From Spectribacter hydrogenoxidans (GTDB taxonomy: Bacteria; Pseudomonadota; Gammaproteobacteria; Nevskiales; Salinisphaeraceae), in contig NZ_JAVRIB010000002.1 in NCBI RefSeq assembly GCF_031846275.1, positions 1 to 64,000 of the forward strand: 64,000 nucleotides of DNA, read 5' to 3'. Every line of letters begins with the position of its first letter. Position 1 is the stretch's first letter. Shown in pieces: positions 49,408-58,852 of the stretch. The notes beneath the pieces were generated by a model, which was not told the DNA's origin, made no database searches, and saw only the letters and a program-made list of their open reading frames with translations. The translations under genes were made by a program, and so were the position numbers.

Positions 49408-50370
49408 TCAGCCCAGTTCCATCGCCCGGTGGTAGACCACCTGGAAGCTGAAGGTCTTGGACTTGGTGCGCTTTTCCAGCAGTTCCGCCAGCTTGTCCAG
49501 CCGGGCCGGCAGGGCCATCAGCTTGTCCTGGGCTTCGCGCCCGGCGCCGTCGTCGGGCTCGAGCTCGGCAATACCCCAGGCTTCGAGACATTCCTCCACC
49601 AGCCTGCGGTAATCGCCCGGGCCGTAGATGCCGGCACGCCGCACCACATCCGCCATCTCGGCATAGCCGTCGATGGTGTGGCCGGGCATGGACAGCCGCG
49701 GCAGCACCTTGAGCGCGGCTTCCAGGGCGCGGGTGGAGTCGATTTCCAGCAGGCCGCGGAACACATCGCGGTAGAAGCGGAAATGCCGCGCCTCGTCGCT
49801 GGCCACGTGCGCCAGCAGGCGCTGGATCACCGGTTCGTACTGCCCGGCGATGCGGGCGGTATTGGCGTGGGCGGCCTGGGTGGCGCGTTCCTGCAGGCTG
49901 GTATAGGCCAGCAGCTGGTAGGGGTCGCCATTCCATTCTGGATCGAAACCGGCCTCAATGTACTGGTACTGCAGCTTCTCGAAGGGGCGCATGTCCAGGA
50001 TGCGGGCGTCACGCACGTAGTCGTGCAGCACGCAGCCGTGGCGGTCTTCTTCCGCCGTCCACAGGTAGTTCCAGCGTGACCAGGCGTTGTCCTCGCCCAG
50101 GTACACAGCTACCAGCCGATGGAAATGCGGCAGGCCTTCCTCGGTGAGCAGGTTCAGGGCCAGCGCCACCCGCACTTCGTCGGGAATCCCGCGGGCGCGA
50201 TCGGGCAGGGCGGCCATGTCACGGGCCTGCTCGTCGGTCATCTGTTCGCTGGCGGGCAGGAAATCGCTGGGCCACCACAGGCGGCGTTCGCTGATGTGAC
50301 GCTCCATGAGCTCACCCACCAGCGGCTCGATGGCGGCCAGTGCCTCGGACTTGGCATTGATCGAATTCAT
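49408..50370 (-). CDS. Soluble diiron acyl-ACP desaturase
   Basis: 320 residues. Two E-x-x-H diiron motifs, EEDRHG (in LWTAEEDRHGCVLHDY) and DEARH (HVASDEARHFRFY), together with the first Glu in LLTEEGLPHFHR define the FA_desaturase_2 (stearoyl-ACP desaturase) family. Introduces an oxygen-dependent double bond into acyl-ACP. Most Gammaproteobacteria make unsaturated acids by FabA/FabB, so this is a supplementary route; the FabR/DesT-like regulator at 22375 is a candidate controller, although I see no matching operator upstream of 50370. Confidence 0.9.
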   Translation of the reverse strand: MNSINAKSEALAAIEPLVGELMERHISERRLWWPSDFLPASEQMTDEQARDMAALPDRARGIPDEVRVALALNLLTEEGLPHFHRLVAVYLGEDNAWSRWNYLWTAEEDRHGCVLHDYVRDARILDMRPFEKLQYQYIEAGFDPEWNGDPYQLLAYTSLQERATQAAHANTARIAGQYEPVIQRLLAHVASDEARHFRFYRDVFRGLLEIDSTRALEAALKVLPRLSMPGHTIDGYAEMADVVRRAGIYGPGDYRRLVEECLEAWGIAELEPDDGAGREAQDKLMALPARLDKLAELLEKRTKSKTFSFQVVYHRAMELG

Positions 50371-50539
50371 ATTGGCAGCGGACGTGGCGATGGGTATCTC
50401 CTTCCAGGCGCACAGGTCTGGTTGGTTGTCACAACTCGCGGTAGCCGGCGTCGGGCGCCGTCATTCCGCAGAATCTGACGGATACCCGCAAGATTACCAT
50501 TCCGGGCGTTCGCTGTCGTGACAGTGCCTTGACTGCTCC

Positions 50540-51019
50540 CTACGCCATCCGGGAGGACGACAGGATCTCGATCCAGTAGCCGTCCGGGTCCCGAATGAAG
50601 GCGATGTGATTCATCCGCCCGTCCTCGGGTCGCTTCTGGAAGGTCACGTTGTTGGCGTCGAACCAGGCTACCGCGGCATCCAGGTCGGGCACGTCGAAGG
50701 CGATGTGGCCGTACCCCTGGGGTTCGCTGTTGCCGTCGTGGTAGGCCACGTCCGGGTCTGCCTCGGTGCCCCAGTTGTGGGTCAGTTCCAGCACGCCGCG
50801 CTGAGCGAAGGTCCAGCGGGCCCGCTCGGTTGCATCTTCCGGGGGCGTTTCGCCGGGTTGCAGCCTGGCTAGGAAGTACAGGCTGAATGCGGCGCCCTCA
50901 AAGTCCGCCTGGTGCAGCAGCGTCATGCCCAGCACATCCCGGTAGAAGGCTAGCGATTTTGCCGGGTCCTTGATGCGCAGCATGGTGTGATTGAAGGTGA
51001 AGCCGTCGGTTTGGGCCAT
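50540..51019 (-). CDS. gloA: Glyoxalase I (lactoylglutathione lyase)
   Basis: 159 residues. Metal ligands are visible in FNHTMLRIKD, LELTHNWGTE, GYGHIAFDVPD and YWIEIL (His, Glu, His, Glu), and FYRDVLGM is conserved. Converts the hemithioacetal of methylglyoxal and glutathione to S-lactoylglutathione. The longer insert (LQPGETPPEDATERARWTF) fits the eukaryote/Pseudomonas zinc-type long form. Last gene of a minus-strand run after lldD-like and MBL-fold genes, 13 bases from the former. Confidence 0.95.
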   Translation of the reverse strand: MAQTDGFTFNHTMLRIKDPAKSLAFYRDVLGMTLLHQADFEGAAFSLYFLARLQPGETPPEDATERARWTFAQRGVLELTHNWGTEADPDVAYHDGNSEPQGYGHIAFDVPDLDAAVAWFDANNVTFQKRPEDGRMNHIAFIRDPDGYWIEILSSSRMA

Positions 51020-51032
51020 CGGGTGTCTCCTG

Positions 51033-52310
51033 TCAGGGGCCGGTGATCCGGTCGCGATCGATCTCGGCGATGCTGCGGCATCCGGCCAGGGCCATGGTGA
51101 GCTGGAAGTCGGCGTGAAAGTTGGCCAGCACCTCGCGCACGCCAGCCTCTCCCGCGATGGCCAGACCATAACAGTAGGGTCGGCCGATGCCCACGGCCGT
51201 GGCGCCCAGCGCCAGTGCCTTGAAGGCGTCCGCGCCGCCGCGGATGCCGGAGTCCATGATTACCGGCATGCGGCCGTCCACCGCGGTCACGATGCCGGGC
51301 AGTTGCTCGATGGTGGCTACCGAGCCGTCCACCTGACGGCCCCCATGGTTGGATACCAGCAGACCGTCAACGCCATAGTCCAGCGACTTGCGGGCGTCCT
51401 CCGGATCGAGAATGCCCTTCAGCAGAATAGGCAGCTTGGTGCGTTCGCGCAGGAATGCGAGGTCGTCCCAGGTTAGCGTCGGCCGCGAGTAGGTGGCAAT
51501 GAAGCGCCGTACCGCAGCCAGGGCCTGGCCGGAGCGCAGGCCGTCGAGCATACCGTCGGGCCACTTTCGCAGCACCTGCATCAGCACCCGCAGGGTGTGC
51601 CGGTTGAGCGGCTGTTTGGCGTCGGGGCCGGGCAACGGTTCCGCCAGCTGGCGCCGGAACACCGGGTCTGAGGTGTACTGGGCAATGCCCTTGCCGTGCA
51701 GGAAGGGCAGATGGGCCAGTTCGAGATCGCGGGTGCGCCAGCCCAGCAGCGTCGTGTCCAGGGTGACCACGATCGCCTCGCAGCCGCAGGCCTCGGCGCG
51801 GGATACGAAGCTTTCTACCATCTCGTCCGACTTGCTCCAGTAGAGCTGGAACCAGCGCGGCGCGTCGCCCATGGCGGCGGCGCAGTCTTCCATCGTGCGG
51901 CTGGCCTGGCTGGAAAAGATGTAGGGCATGCCGGTATCCGCCGCCGCGCGGGCCACTGCCACGTCGGCCTCCGGATGTGCCATTTCCAGCACCCCGATCG
52001 GGCACAGCAGGAACGGTGTGGGCAGCCGCCGCCCGAACAGTTCCACCGAGGTGTCCTGTTCCGCCACGTCGAACAGCATGCGCGGCTTGATCTGCCAGTG
52101 GCCGAACGCCGACAGGTTGCGGGCCATGGTGTCCTCGCGCCCCGCGCCACCGGCGATGTAGGCATAGCCTTCCGCGCTCATGCAGCGGGCGGCTGCGGCT
52201 TCCAGGTCGGCCATGCCCACCGGCACGGTCGGCCGGCGTCCTGCCAGACCACCCATGTAGATCGCGCGCTGGCGTTCGACCGGGCCGGTGAGTCGACTGG
52301 TTCGGTCCAT
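51033..52310 (-). CDS. FMN-dependent alpha-hydroxy-acid dehydrogenase (LldD/LMO family)
   Basis: 425 residues, somewhat longer than LldD. YAYIAGGAGREDTMARN at the FMN face, VTLDTTLLGWRTRDLELAH, the catalytic His in LLVSNHGGRQVDGS, and VIMDSGIRGGADAFKALALGATAVGIGRP. Oxidises L-2-hydroxy acids such as lactate; length resembles lactate monooxygenase. It lies between the MBL-fold gene (13 bases upstream) and gloA (13 bases downstream), suggesting joint work on lactate or methylglyoxal. Confidence 0.93.
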   Translation of the reverse strand: MDRTSRLTGPVERQRAIYMGGLAGRRPTVPVGMADLEAAAARCMSAEGYAYIAGGAGREDTMARNLSAFGHWQIKPRMLFDVAEQDTSVELFGRRLPTPFLLCPIGVLEMAHPEADVAVARAAADTGMPYIFSSQASRTMEDCAAAMGDAPRWFQLYWSKSDEMVESFVSRAEACGCEAIVVTLDTTLLGWRTRDLELAHLPFLHGKGIAQYTSDPVFRRQLAEPLPGPDAKQPLNRHTLRVLMQVLRKWPDGMLDGLRSGQALAAVRRFIATYSRPTLTWDDLAFLRERTKLPILLKGILDPEDARKSLDYGVDGLLVSNHGGRQVDGSVATIEQLPGIVTAVDGRMPVIMDSGIRGGADAFKALALGATAVGIGRPYCYGLAIAGEAGVREVLANFHADFQLTMALAGCRSIAEIDRDRITGP

Positions 52311-52323
52311 AATGCTTCGCCGT

Positions 52324-53145
52324 TCAGCTGGTTATTTGATCGAGATCCCAGGGGTCATGGGCGCAGAACACGCGCACCCCGGCGTTTTCGTCCAGGGCCA
52401 GGCCACGCAGCCGCTCGATATTGTCCCGGCAGCGGGGACGGTCCTCGCAGACCATCCGCTGAAAGGCGCGCAACGCCACCGGACAGCTGGCGTGATCGGC
52501 CATCTGACCGTGATTGAAGAAGGCATCGCCGGCATGCAGCAGCCAGCCGTCGTCACCCTGCACCGCAATGCCGGCGTGCCCCCGGGTGTGGCCGGCCAGT
52601 GGGATCATCAGGATCTCCGGCGGCAGACCGGGCAGGTCGCGCACCGCCGCGAAGCCCTGCCAGGGTTCGCCGTCGGGTTGGTGCAAGGCCCAGTCGGGGC
52701 CGTGCGCCCATTGCGCGTCGCGGTAGCGCGTCTTCTCCAGCAGGCTCTTGCCGGCCAGGGTGGCTTCGTACTCGTCGGCCAGTACGTGCACGCGGGCCTC
52801 GGGGAAATCGGAAATGCCGCCGGCGTGGTCGATATCCAGATGGGTCAGCAGGATGTGGCGTACATCGGCGGGATCGAAGCCCAGCGCCCGGATCTGCTCA
52901 TGGGCCGTTTCCGTGCGTTGCAGTGCCGGGCCGGTCATGGTCATGAAGGGCCGGCCCAGTCGCTTGCCGGGCTGCGCGATATCGGCCAGGCCGAAACCGC
53001 TTTCTACCAGCACCAGGCCGGCCTCGGCTTCCACCAGCAGGATGTGGCACACCAGTGGGGCCATTGCCGTCGGGGCGCCGGGGCTGCGAAACAGGTTGCC
53101 GAGCGGCGGATGCATGGAGCCGCAATTCAGATGATGAATTTTCAT
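52324..53145 (-). CDS. Metallo-beta-lactamase-fold hydrolase
   Basis: 273 residues from ATG 53145. LLTHLDIDHAGG is the HxDH zinc motif, with later ligands in PLAGHTRGHAGIAV and HAGDAFFNHGQM. Overall closest to the AHL-lactonase-like MBL group; the GloB pattern THxHxDH is not present. First gene of the run with the LldD-like and GloA genes, so lactone or thioester hydrolysis in the methylglyoxal pathway is possible but unproven. Confidence 0.88.
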   Translation of the reverse strand: MKIHHLNCGSMHPPLGNLFRSPGAPTAMAPLVCHILLVEAEAGLVLVESGFGLADIAQPGKRLGRPFMTMTGPALQRTETAHEQIRALGFDPADVRHILLTHLDIDHAGGISDFPEARVHVLADEYEATLAGKSLLEKTRYRDAQWAHGPDWALHQPDGEPWQGFAAVRDLPGLPPEILMIPLAGHTRGHAGIAVQGDDGWLLHAGDAFFNHGQMADHASCPVALRAFQRMVCEDRPRCRDNIERLRGLALDENAGVRVFCAHDPWDLDQITS

Positions 53146-53304
53146 GCCGGCATCATCGTCATCGCGCCGGGTTTGCGCAAGCGCCGCGGCCTCGGTGGAG
53201 GATGGTGGTAGTTGACGTAATATGACGATCGTGGCGCGAGTGTTGCGCAAAACACGGTGTCGCCACGGAACTGATGCGGCAAGGTTCAGGGTGGATTTTA
53301 CGAT

Positions 53305-55110
53305 ATGAGTGAATGGCTGCAGCCGATCGCGATCTTCCTGACCGCTGCGGTGGTTGCGGTGCCGTTGGCGCAGCGGCTGAAGCTGGGCTCGATCCTCGGT
53401 TACCTGATCGCCGGCGCGGTGATCGGCCCTTGGGGGCTGGGGGCGATCGCGGAAGTCGAGGATGTGCTGCACATCGCCGAGTTCGGCGTGGTGCTGTTGC
53501 TGTTCGTGATCGGACTGGAAATGCAGCCGCGCCGGCTCTGGGCATTGCGCAAGACGATTGTCGGTCTGGGCGGGATGCAGGTGCTGATCAGCGGTCTGCT
53601 GCTGGGGGCCGCGGCGCTGGCGCTGGGCATGCCGCCGGCCGCGGCGGTGGTCGCCGGGGCAGCGCTTGCCCTGTCTTCCACCGCCTTCGGGCTGCAGTTG
53701 CTGGCCGAGCGCGGCGAACTCACCGCCCGCCACGGGCGATCCGCCTTCGGCATCCTGCTGTTCCAGGATCTGGCGGTGATCCCCATCCTGGCGCTGCTGC
53801 CCCTGCTGGCAGTCGGCGGCGAGGCCATGAGTCTGGGCGGTGCTCTGCTGGACACGGCGAAAGTGGCGGCGGTGCTGGGCGGCATGGTGATCGGCGGTCA
53901 CTATCTGCTGCGGCCGGTCTTCCGCATCGTGGCGGCCACGCGCATGCCGGAAATCTTCACCGCCTGGGCGCTGCTGGTGGTCATCGGCACCGCGGTGATC
54001 ATGGAGCAGGTGGACGTGTCGGTGGCACTCGGCGCATTCGTGGCGGGCGTGCTGCTGGCGGATTCGGAATACCGGCCGGAACTGGAAACCAACATCGACC
54101 CGTTCAAGGACCTGCTCCTGGGTCTGTTCTTCATTGCGGTGGGGATGTCACTGAATCTGGGCCTGCTGCTGTCCGAACCGTTGCGGCTGGTGTTGCTGAC
54201 GCTGGCCCTGCTGACCATCAAGGGCCTGGTGCTCTATATCCTGGGTCGGCGTCACGGGCTGGATGCCGCGGCCGCCCGCAATCTTGCGGCGGTGCTGCCG
54301 CAGGGAGGGGAATTCGCGTTCGTGATCCTGGCTGCGGCGGTGGCCGCCGGCGTGTTCGAACAGACCGACAGCGATATGGTTGTGGCGGTGGTCACGTTGT
54401 CGATGGCGGCCACTCCGCTGCTGGCAGGTGGCGCGGCCTGGCTCAATCGTCGTCTGCAGCCGGCCGGTGGCGACACGCGATCCTTCGACACGCCGGATGA
54501 ATACGAGCATCCGGTGATCATCGCCGGCTTCGGGCGCGTGGCGCAGATCGTCGCCCGACTTCTCACCGCCAAGGGTGTGGCCTTCACTGCGCTGGAAATC
54601 AATCCCGATACTGTCGATTTCGTGCGCCGGTTCGGCGACAAGATCTACTACGGCGACGCCTCCCGTATCGATCTGCTGCGCCATGCCGGGGCCGACGAGG
54701 CACGGGTGTTCGTGCTGGCGATTGGCGATCCGGAAGCCTCGGTGCGCACGGCCGAGGCGGTGCTCGAGCATTTTCCGCACCTCAAGATCATCGCGGCGGC
54801 GCGCAACCGGCAGCATGTGTTCGCGCTGAAAAAGCTCGGTGTGTCGGTGATCCTGCGGGAGAAATTCCTGTCGTCGCTGGAGATGGGCGGCGAGACCCTG
54901 CAGGCACTGGGCGCCAGCCGCAGCGAGGCGGTGCGCGCTGCCAGCCTGTTCCGGCAGTATGACGAGGAGTTGCTCGACGAGCAGGCGGCTTCGTCCGAGG
55001 ACACGGCGAAACTGGTTCAGATGCGTGAGGAGGCGATGGCCGAGCTGGAGGAGCTGTTCGAGCGCGACAGCCGCGGAACCGCTGGAGATGCCGCCGACGA
55101 GGGGCGTTGA
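53305..55110 (+). CDS. KefB/KefC-type potassium/proton antiporter
   Basis: 601 residues. Twelve to thirteen membrane helices (1-390) with GSILGYLIAGAVIGPWGL, LLLFVIGLEMQP, ALALSSTAFGLQLLAERGELTARHGRSAFGILLFQDLAVIPIL, then an RCK/TrkA-N domain (VIIAGFGRVAQIVARLLTAKGVAFTALEINPD). The HALSSTA and QDLAVIP patterns match KefB/KefC, which expel potassium in response to electrophile-glutathione adducts. The charged C-terminal tail is as in KefC. Histidine kinase gene follows after 87 bases. Confidence 0.93.
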   Translation: MSEWLQPIAIFLTAAVVAVPLAQRLKLGSILGYLIAGAVIGPWGLGAIAEVEDVLHIAEFGVVLLLFVIGLEMQPRRLWALRKTIVGLGGMQVLISGLLLGAAALALGMPPAAAVVAGAALALSSTAFGLQLLAERGELTARHGRSAFGILLFQDLAVIPILALLPLLAVGGEAMSLGGALLDTAKVAAVLGGMVIGGHYLLRPVFRIVAATRMPEIFTAWALLVVIGTAVIMEQVDVSVALGAFVAGVLLADSEYRPELETNIDPFKDLLLGLFFIAVGMSLNLGLLLSEPLRLVLLTLALLTIKGLVLYILGRRHGLDAAAARNLAAVLPQGGEFAFVILAAAVAAGVFEQTDSDMVVAVVTLSMAATPLLAGGAAWLNRRLQPAGGDTRSFDTPDEYEHPVIIAGFGRVAQIVARLLTAKGVAFTALEINPDTVDFVRRFGDKIYYGDASRIDLLRHAGADEARVFVLAIGDPEASVRTAEAVLEHFPHLKIIAAARNRQHVFALKKLGVSVILREKFLSSLEMGGETLQALGASRSEAVRAASLFRQYDEELLDEQAASSEDTAKLVQMREEAMAELEELFERDSRGTAGDAADEGR

Positions 55111-55197
55111 TCCGGCGTCACGGAACCTTGTCGGGCCCGGGGCGCCCAACAGCGGGAGTCACAAGGAGCACGTCCGGAGTGGCGTGCGGTCTGGTCC

Positions 55198-56697
55198 ATG
55201 TTTTCGCTTCTGCGACGGCCCGGTCTGCGGGCGGTTTTCCTGGCGCAGGTGGTACTGCCGGTACTGGGTGCCGTGGTGCTGATCTTTTCCGGGGCGATGC
55301 TCGCCGGCGAGCGGCTTATCGAACAGCGCATGAAGGAGGATGTCGGGCTGGTGGCCCGGGCCATCCGCATGCCCGTGAGTTACAGCCTGCGGGTGGACGA
55401 GCCGGTGAGCCTGATGACCGCGCTGGAGTCGGTGTTCGAGATCGGTCGCGTGTACGGCGCCCACGTCTACGACCGCGAGGGCCGGCAGGTGGCCGCCGCC
55501 GGGATGGCCGGGCTCGACGAGAGCGAGCGCATCGACATCGAAGCGGTACTGGATGAACACGCTGGTGACAATCCGCGTGCCGGCGGCGGCAGCTATGCGT
55601 GGATCGACGGGATGCGCACCTACGCCTTCTATATTCCGCTGCTGGGCCCGGATGACAGCCGGGCCGGGCTGCTGCAGGTCACCCGCCGTTTCAGCGATTT
55701 CACCAACTACATGCGTGATCTGCGTTGGCGGGCCATGGCGGCATTCACGGTGATCGTGGTGCTGATGGTCGGGCTGATTCTGGTCAGTCATCACCGTGCC
55801 ATCGGTCGCCCGCTGCGCCGGCTGGTTGCCAGCATGGACCGGGTCAAGCGTGGCGAATTGGGACACCGGGCGCAGGTCAGCGGCCCCCGGGAACTGGCCA
55901 CCCTGGGCACCGCCTATAACGACATGCTCGACGGCATCGAGCGGGCCCGGGTCGAGCTGGTCCGGCGCGAGCGTGCCGAACGGGCGCTGACCGAGCGTCT
56001 GCGCGAGACCGAGAAGATGGCCGCCGTGGGCCGCCTGTCCACCGGCATCGCCCACGAGCTGGGTACGCCGCTGTCGGTGGTGGATGGTCGGGCGCGGCGC
56101 ATCGAGCGCGGCGCCGACGATCGCCATGCCGGCGACCTGGCTACCATCCGTGGGGAAGTCCGCCGCATGACCCGCATCGTCGGTCAGCTGCTGGACTTCG
56201 GTCGCGGTCGGCAAACGGAGCATCGGCGCGTCGATATCGATCGCATTGCCCGCAGTGCGTTCGGGGGTGTTCAGGACGTGGCCGACGAGCATGGGGTGGC
56301 GCTGGACTACGTGACCGAGGGTGATGATTTCGCCGCCGAAGGCGATCCCCTGCGGCTGGAACAGGCCATCAGCAATCTGCTGCGAAACGGCGTGCAGGCG
56401 GCCGCCAGGGGCATGGTCCGGCTGACGCTGGACGCCACACCGACGACGGTGTCGGTACGGGTGGCGGACACCGGCCCGGGCATCCCGGCGGAACAGGCGG
56501 CCCATGTCTTCGAGCCCTTCTTCACCACCAAGAAGGTGGGCGAAGGCACCGGCCTGGGATTGTCGGTGGCGCGGGGCGTGGCCGATGAGCACGGCGCCCG
56601 GATCACCGTCTCCCGCGATGCGGCGCTCGGCGGCGCCTGTTTCCTGTTGGAACTGCCCCGCGCCAGCCGGCGCCATGACACGGAGGACAACCCGTAA
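55198..56697 (+). CDS. Membrane sensor histidine kinase
   Basis: 499 residues. Membrane segment 1 near 12-36 (VFLAQVVLPVLGAVVLIFSG), a periplasmic sensor region, segment 2 near 183-203 (AAFTVIVVLMVGLILVS), HAMP (RPLRRLVASMDRVKRGELGHRAQV), phosphoacceptor H286 in GIAHELGTPLSVVDG, and an ATPase domain with N box SNLLRNGVQAA, ADTGPGIP and GTGLGLSVARG. Its stop shares a base with the regulator ATG (TAATG). Signal unknown; electrophile or pH stress is a guess based on the Kef neighbour. Confidence 0.95.
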   Translation: MFSLLRRPGLRAVFLAQVVLPVLGAVVLIFSGAMLAGERLIEQRMKEDVGLVARAIRMPVSYSLRVDEPVSLMTALESVFEIGRVYGAHVYDREGRQVAAAGMAGLDESERIDIEAVLDEHAGDNPRAGGGSYAWIDGMRTYAFYIPLLGPDDSRAGLLQVTRRFSDFTNYMRDLRWRAMAAFTVIVVLMVGLILVSHHRAIGRPLRRLVASMDRVKRGELGHRAQVSGPRELATLGTAYNDMLDGIERARVELVRRERAERALTERLRETEKMAAVGRLSTGIAHELGTPLSVVDGRARRIERGADDRHAGDLATIRGEVRRMTRIVGQLLDFGRGRQTEHRRVDIDRIARSAFGGVQDVADEHGVALDYVTEGDDFAAEGDPLRLEQAISNLLRNGVQAAARGMVRLTLDATPTTVSVRVADTGPGIPAEQAAHVFEPFFTTKKVGEGTGLGLSVARGVADEHGARITVSRDAALGGACFLLELPRASRRHDTEDNP

Positions 56698-58136
56698 TGC
56701 CGGATGGTGACGAACGGATTCTGGTGGTCGAGGACGACCAGGGGCTGCGCGAACTGCTGGCCGAGGAACTGGGCGAGACCGGCTACACGGTCGGCGTGGC
56801 CGACAATGCGGAGTCGGCGCTGACCCGGGTCCGCGAGGCCGGCGCGGATCTCGTGATCAGCGACCTCCGCCTGCCGGGCGGTGACGGCATGGCGCTGCTG
56901 GAGCAGATGGCTGGGCTGCACGAGCGTCCGGGTTTCGTGATGATCACCGCCTTCGGCACCATTGCCCAGGCAATGCAGGCGGTCAAGGCGGGCGCCGATG
57001 ACTTCCTGACCAAGCCGCTTGACATCGACCATCTGCTGGTGGTGGTGGCGCGGGTGCTGGAGATGCGGCGCCTGCGGCGGCAGGTCGCGCGGCTGGAAAG
57101 CCTGGTCGATGACGGCGACTTTCACGGCATGCGCGGAACCAGCCGCCCCATGCGCGAGCTGTTCGATCAGATCCGTCTGGTGGCACCGGCCCAGGGGCCG
57201 GTGCTGGTGCTGGGCGAGTCCGGGACCGGCAAGGAGCAGGTGGCCCGCGCCATTCACGCGGAGAGCCCGATGGCGAAGGGGCCGTTCGCCGCGGTCAACT
57301 GTGCCGGGATTCCGCCGGACCTGTTCGAGTCCGAATTCTTCGGGCACGAGGCCGGGGCCTTTACCGGCGCCTCCCGGACGCGCAAGGGTCTGTTCGAGGA
57401 GGCGGACGGCGGCAGCCTCCTGCTCGACGAGATCGGCGAACTGCCCATGGCCATGCAGGCCAAGCTGCTGCGGGTGATGGAGAACGGTCATATCCGGCCG
57501 GTGGGCGCCAACCGTGAGCGCGCCGTGAACGTGCGGGTGATTGCCGCCACCCATCGCGATCTGGCCGCGCGCATCGCCGCCGGCGATTTCCGCGAGGACC
57601 TGTTCTACCGCCTGGAAAGCCTGACCCTGGAAGTGCCGCCCCTGCGCGAGCGGGGCGAGGACCTCGATCTGCTGGCCGCCCACTTTCTTCAGCGCTGTTG
57701 CGCCGCGCAGGACCGGCGCGTGCAGGGATTTGCCGACGCCGCGGTGCAGGTGCTGCACGACTATGACTGGCCCGGCAACGTGCGGGAGCTGTTCAACGTC
57801 GTGCAGCGGGCCGTCACCTTCTGCCGCGGCGAGGTTATCGACCGGGAGCATCTGCCCGTGCGGCTGCGCAACCATCAGCCCCGTGATCAGGACGATCCGT
57901 CAGCGCCCGCGCTGCTGGCACGGCTGGCGGACGGCCCGGTGCTGCCGACGCTGGAGGATATCCAGCGGCGTTATCTTCGCCACGTTCTGGATCAGGTCGG
58001 CGGCAACAAGCGTCGGGCGGCGGCGATGCTAGGCATCGGCCGGCGTACTTTGTACCGCTGGCTGGAACGAGAAGGTCTGGCGACGGCGAGTGAGCTCGGC
58101 CGGGACGAGCCTGCTGCCAGCAGCGCAGAACGCTGA
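56697..58136 (+). CDS. NtrC-family sigma-54-dependent response regulator
   Basis: 479 residues. Receiver domain with phospho-acceptor D56 (LVISDLRLPG), AAA+ centre with Walker A GESGTGKEQVARA, GAFTGA sigma-54-contact loop and Walker B LLLDEIGELP, and a Fis-type helix-turn-helix (GGNKRRAAAMLGIGRRTLYRWLER). Translationally coupled to the kinase. A sigma-54 promoter target could be the downstream small secreted protein or kef; I saw no clear GG-N10-GC site. Confidence 0.95.
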   Translation: MPDGDERILVVEDDQGLRELLAEELGETGYTVGVADNAESALTRVREAGADLVISDLRLPGGDGMALLEQMAGLHERPGFVMITAFGTIAQAMQAVKAGADDFLTKPLDIDHLLVVVARVLEMRRLRRQVARLESLVDDGDFHGMRGTSRPMRELFDQIRLVAPAQGPVLVLGESGTGKEQVARAIHAESPMAKGPFAAVNCAGIPPDLFESEFFGHEAGAFTGASRTRKGLFEEADGGSLLLDEIGELPMAMQAKLLRVMENGHIRPVGANRERAVNVRVIAATHRDLAARIAAGDFREDLFYRLESLTLEVPPLRERGEDLDLLAAHFLQRCCAAQDRRVQGFADAAVQVLHDYDWPGNVRELFNVVQRAVTFCRGEVIDREHLPVRLRNHQPRDQDDPSAPALLARLADGPVLPTLEDIQRRYLRHVLDQVGGNKRRAAAMLGIGRRTLYRWLEREGLATASELGRDEPAASSAER

Positions 58137-58156
58137 TCGCACGGCTCTGATGAATC

Positions 58157-58186
58157 AAAAAAACCCGCCCGGGGTTGCCGGGCGGG
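58157..58186 (-). terminator. Rho-independent terminator
   Basis: CCCGCCCGG (58164-58172), loop, CCGGGCGGG (58178-58186), with seven A on the + strand before it, so the T-tract belongs to the minus-strand gene at 58288. It may also end the convergent regulator transcript. Confidence 0.9.
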
Positions 58187-58287
58187 CGGGGGGCCGGTGC
58201 GTAGGGAGAGGACGCACCGGGGGAACGCACGCGAGGAGATCAGGCCCGCCGGCTGTGCGTTGGCCACCGGCGGGCGTCGGGAGAGCG

Positions 58288-58572
58288 TTACCAGCTGCCG
58301 CTTTCGCCGGCGGACTGCTGCTGCTTCTGCTGTTGCCGGCCCTCGGCTTCCTTGCCGTAGCCGGCATCGCCGCCCTGCCGGTCGGCGCCCGGTTGCGGCT
58401 GACCGCTGGTGCCCTGGCCGCCGTACTGGTCCGCGCTCTGTTCCTTCTTGGGCGCGTTGCTGCCCTGGTCCTCTTTCCAGTTCTTCTCGGCCATGGCCGG
58501 ACCGGCCCCGGCCATGCCGAAGGCCACCAGGAGAGCGGGGGCGATGCTGCGGCTGGTCTTCAGGTTGCGCAT
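58288..58572 (-). CDS. Small secreted Gln/Gly-rich protein
   Basis: 94 residues from ATG 58572 (ribosome site GGAG seven bases upstream). Signal peptide SIAPALLVAFGMAGAGPAMA, then a hydrophilic mature part rich in Gln, Gly, Asp and Ser (QSADQYGGQGTSGQPQPGADRQGGDAGYGKE) that looks disordered. No family recognised. The 280-base region upstream (58573-58852) is AT-rich near 58660-58690 and probably contains its promoter. Has its own terminator. Confidence 0.7.
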   Translation of the reverse strand: MRNLKTSRSIAPALLVAFGMAGAGPAMAEKNWKEDQGSNAPKKEQSADQYGGQGTSGQPQPGADRQGGDAGYGKEAEGRQQQKQQQSAGESGSW

Positions 58573-58852
58573 TATCAAACTCCGTTCGGTTGCAAGTTTC
58601 AGGGCGGTATCACCGCACCCGATTACCCATGGGCAAACGCCATGCCAACCAGCAGGTTAATAAAAACAACAACTTATGAAGTCATAAATTGAATGTCCGT
58701 GTGTCCCGCCGGCACATGTGCCGTGCCCGGCCGGTGTCCCCGCGCGGCTTCGCGGGTGTTGCTGTCGCTTGTGCAGGCCGTTTCAGTCCCGTCGCCCTTC
58801 GGGTTTATTCGGGCTAGACTCGGGCGCGTCAATATCCAGCCGGAAATTATTC

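Noticed and set aside
50371..50539. DesT/FabR operator upstream of the acyl-ACP desaturase
   Set aside because: I looked for a GTGAAC-N4-GTTTAC-like repeat in this gap and found none, so the regulator-desaturase link stays a hypothesis.
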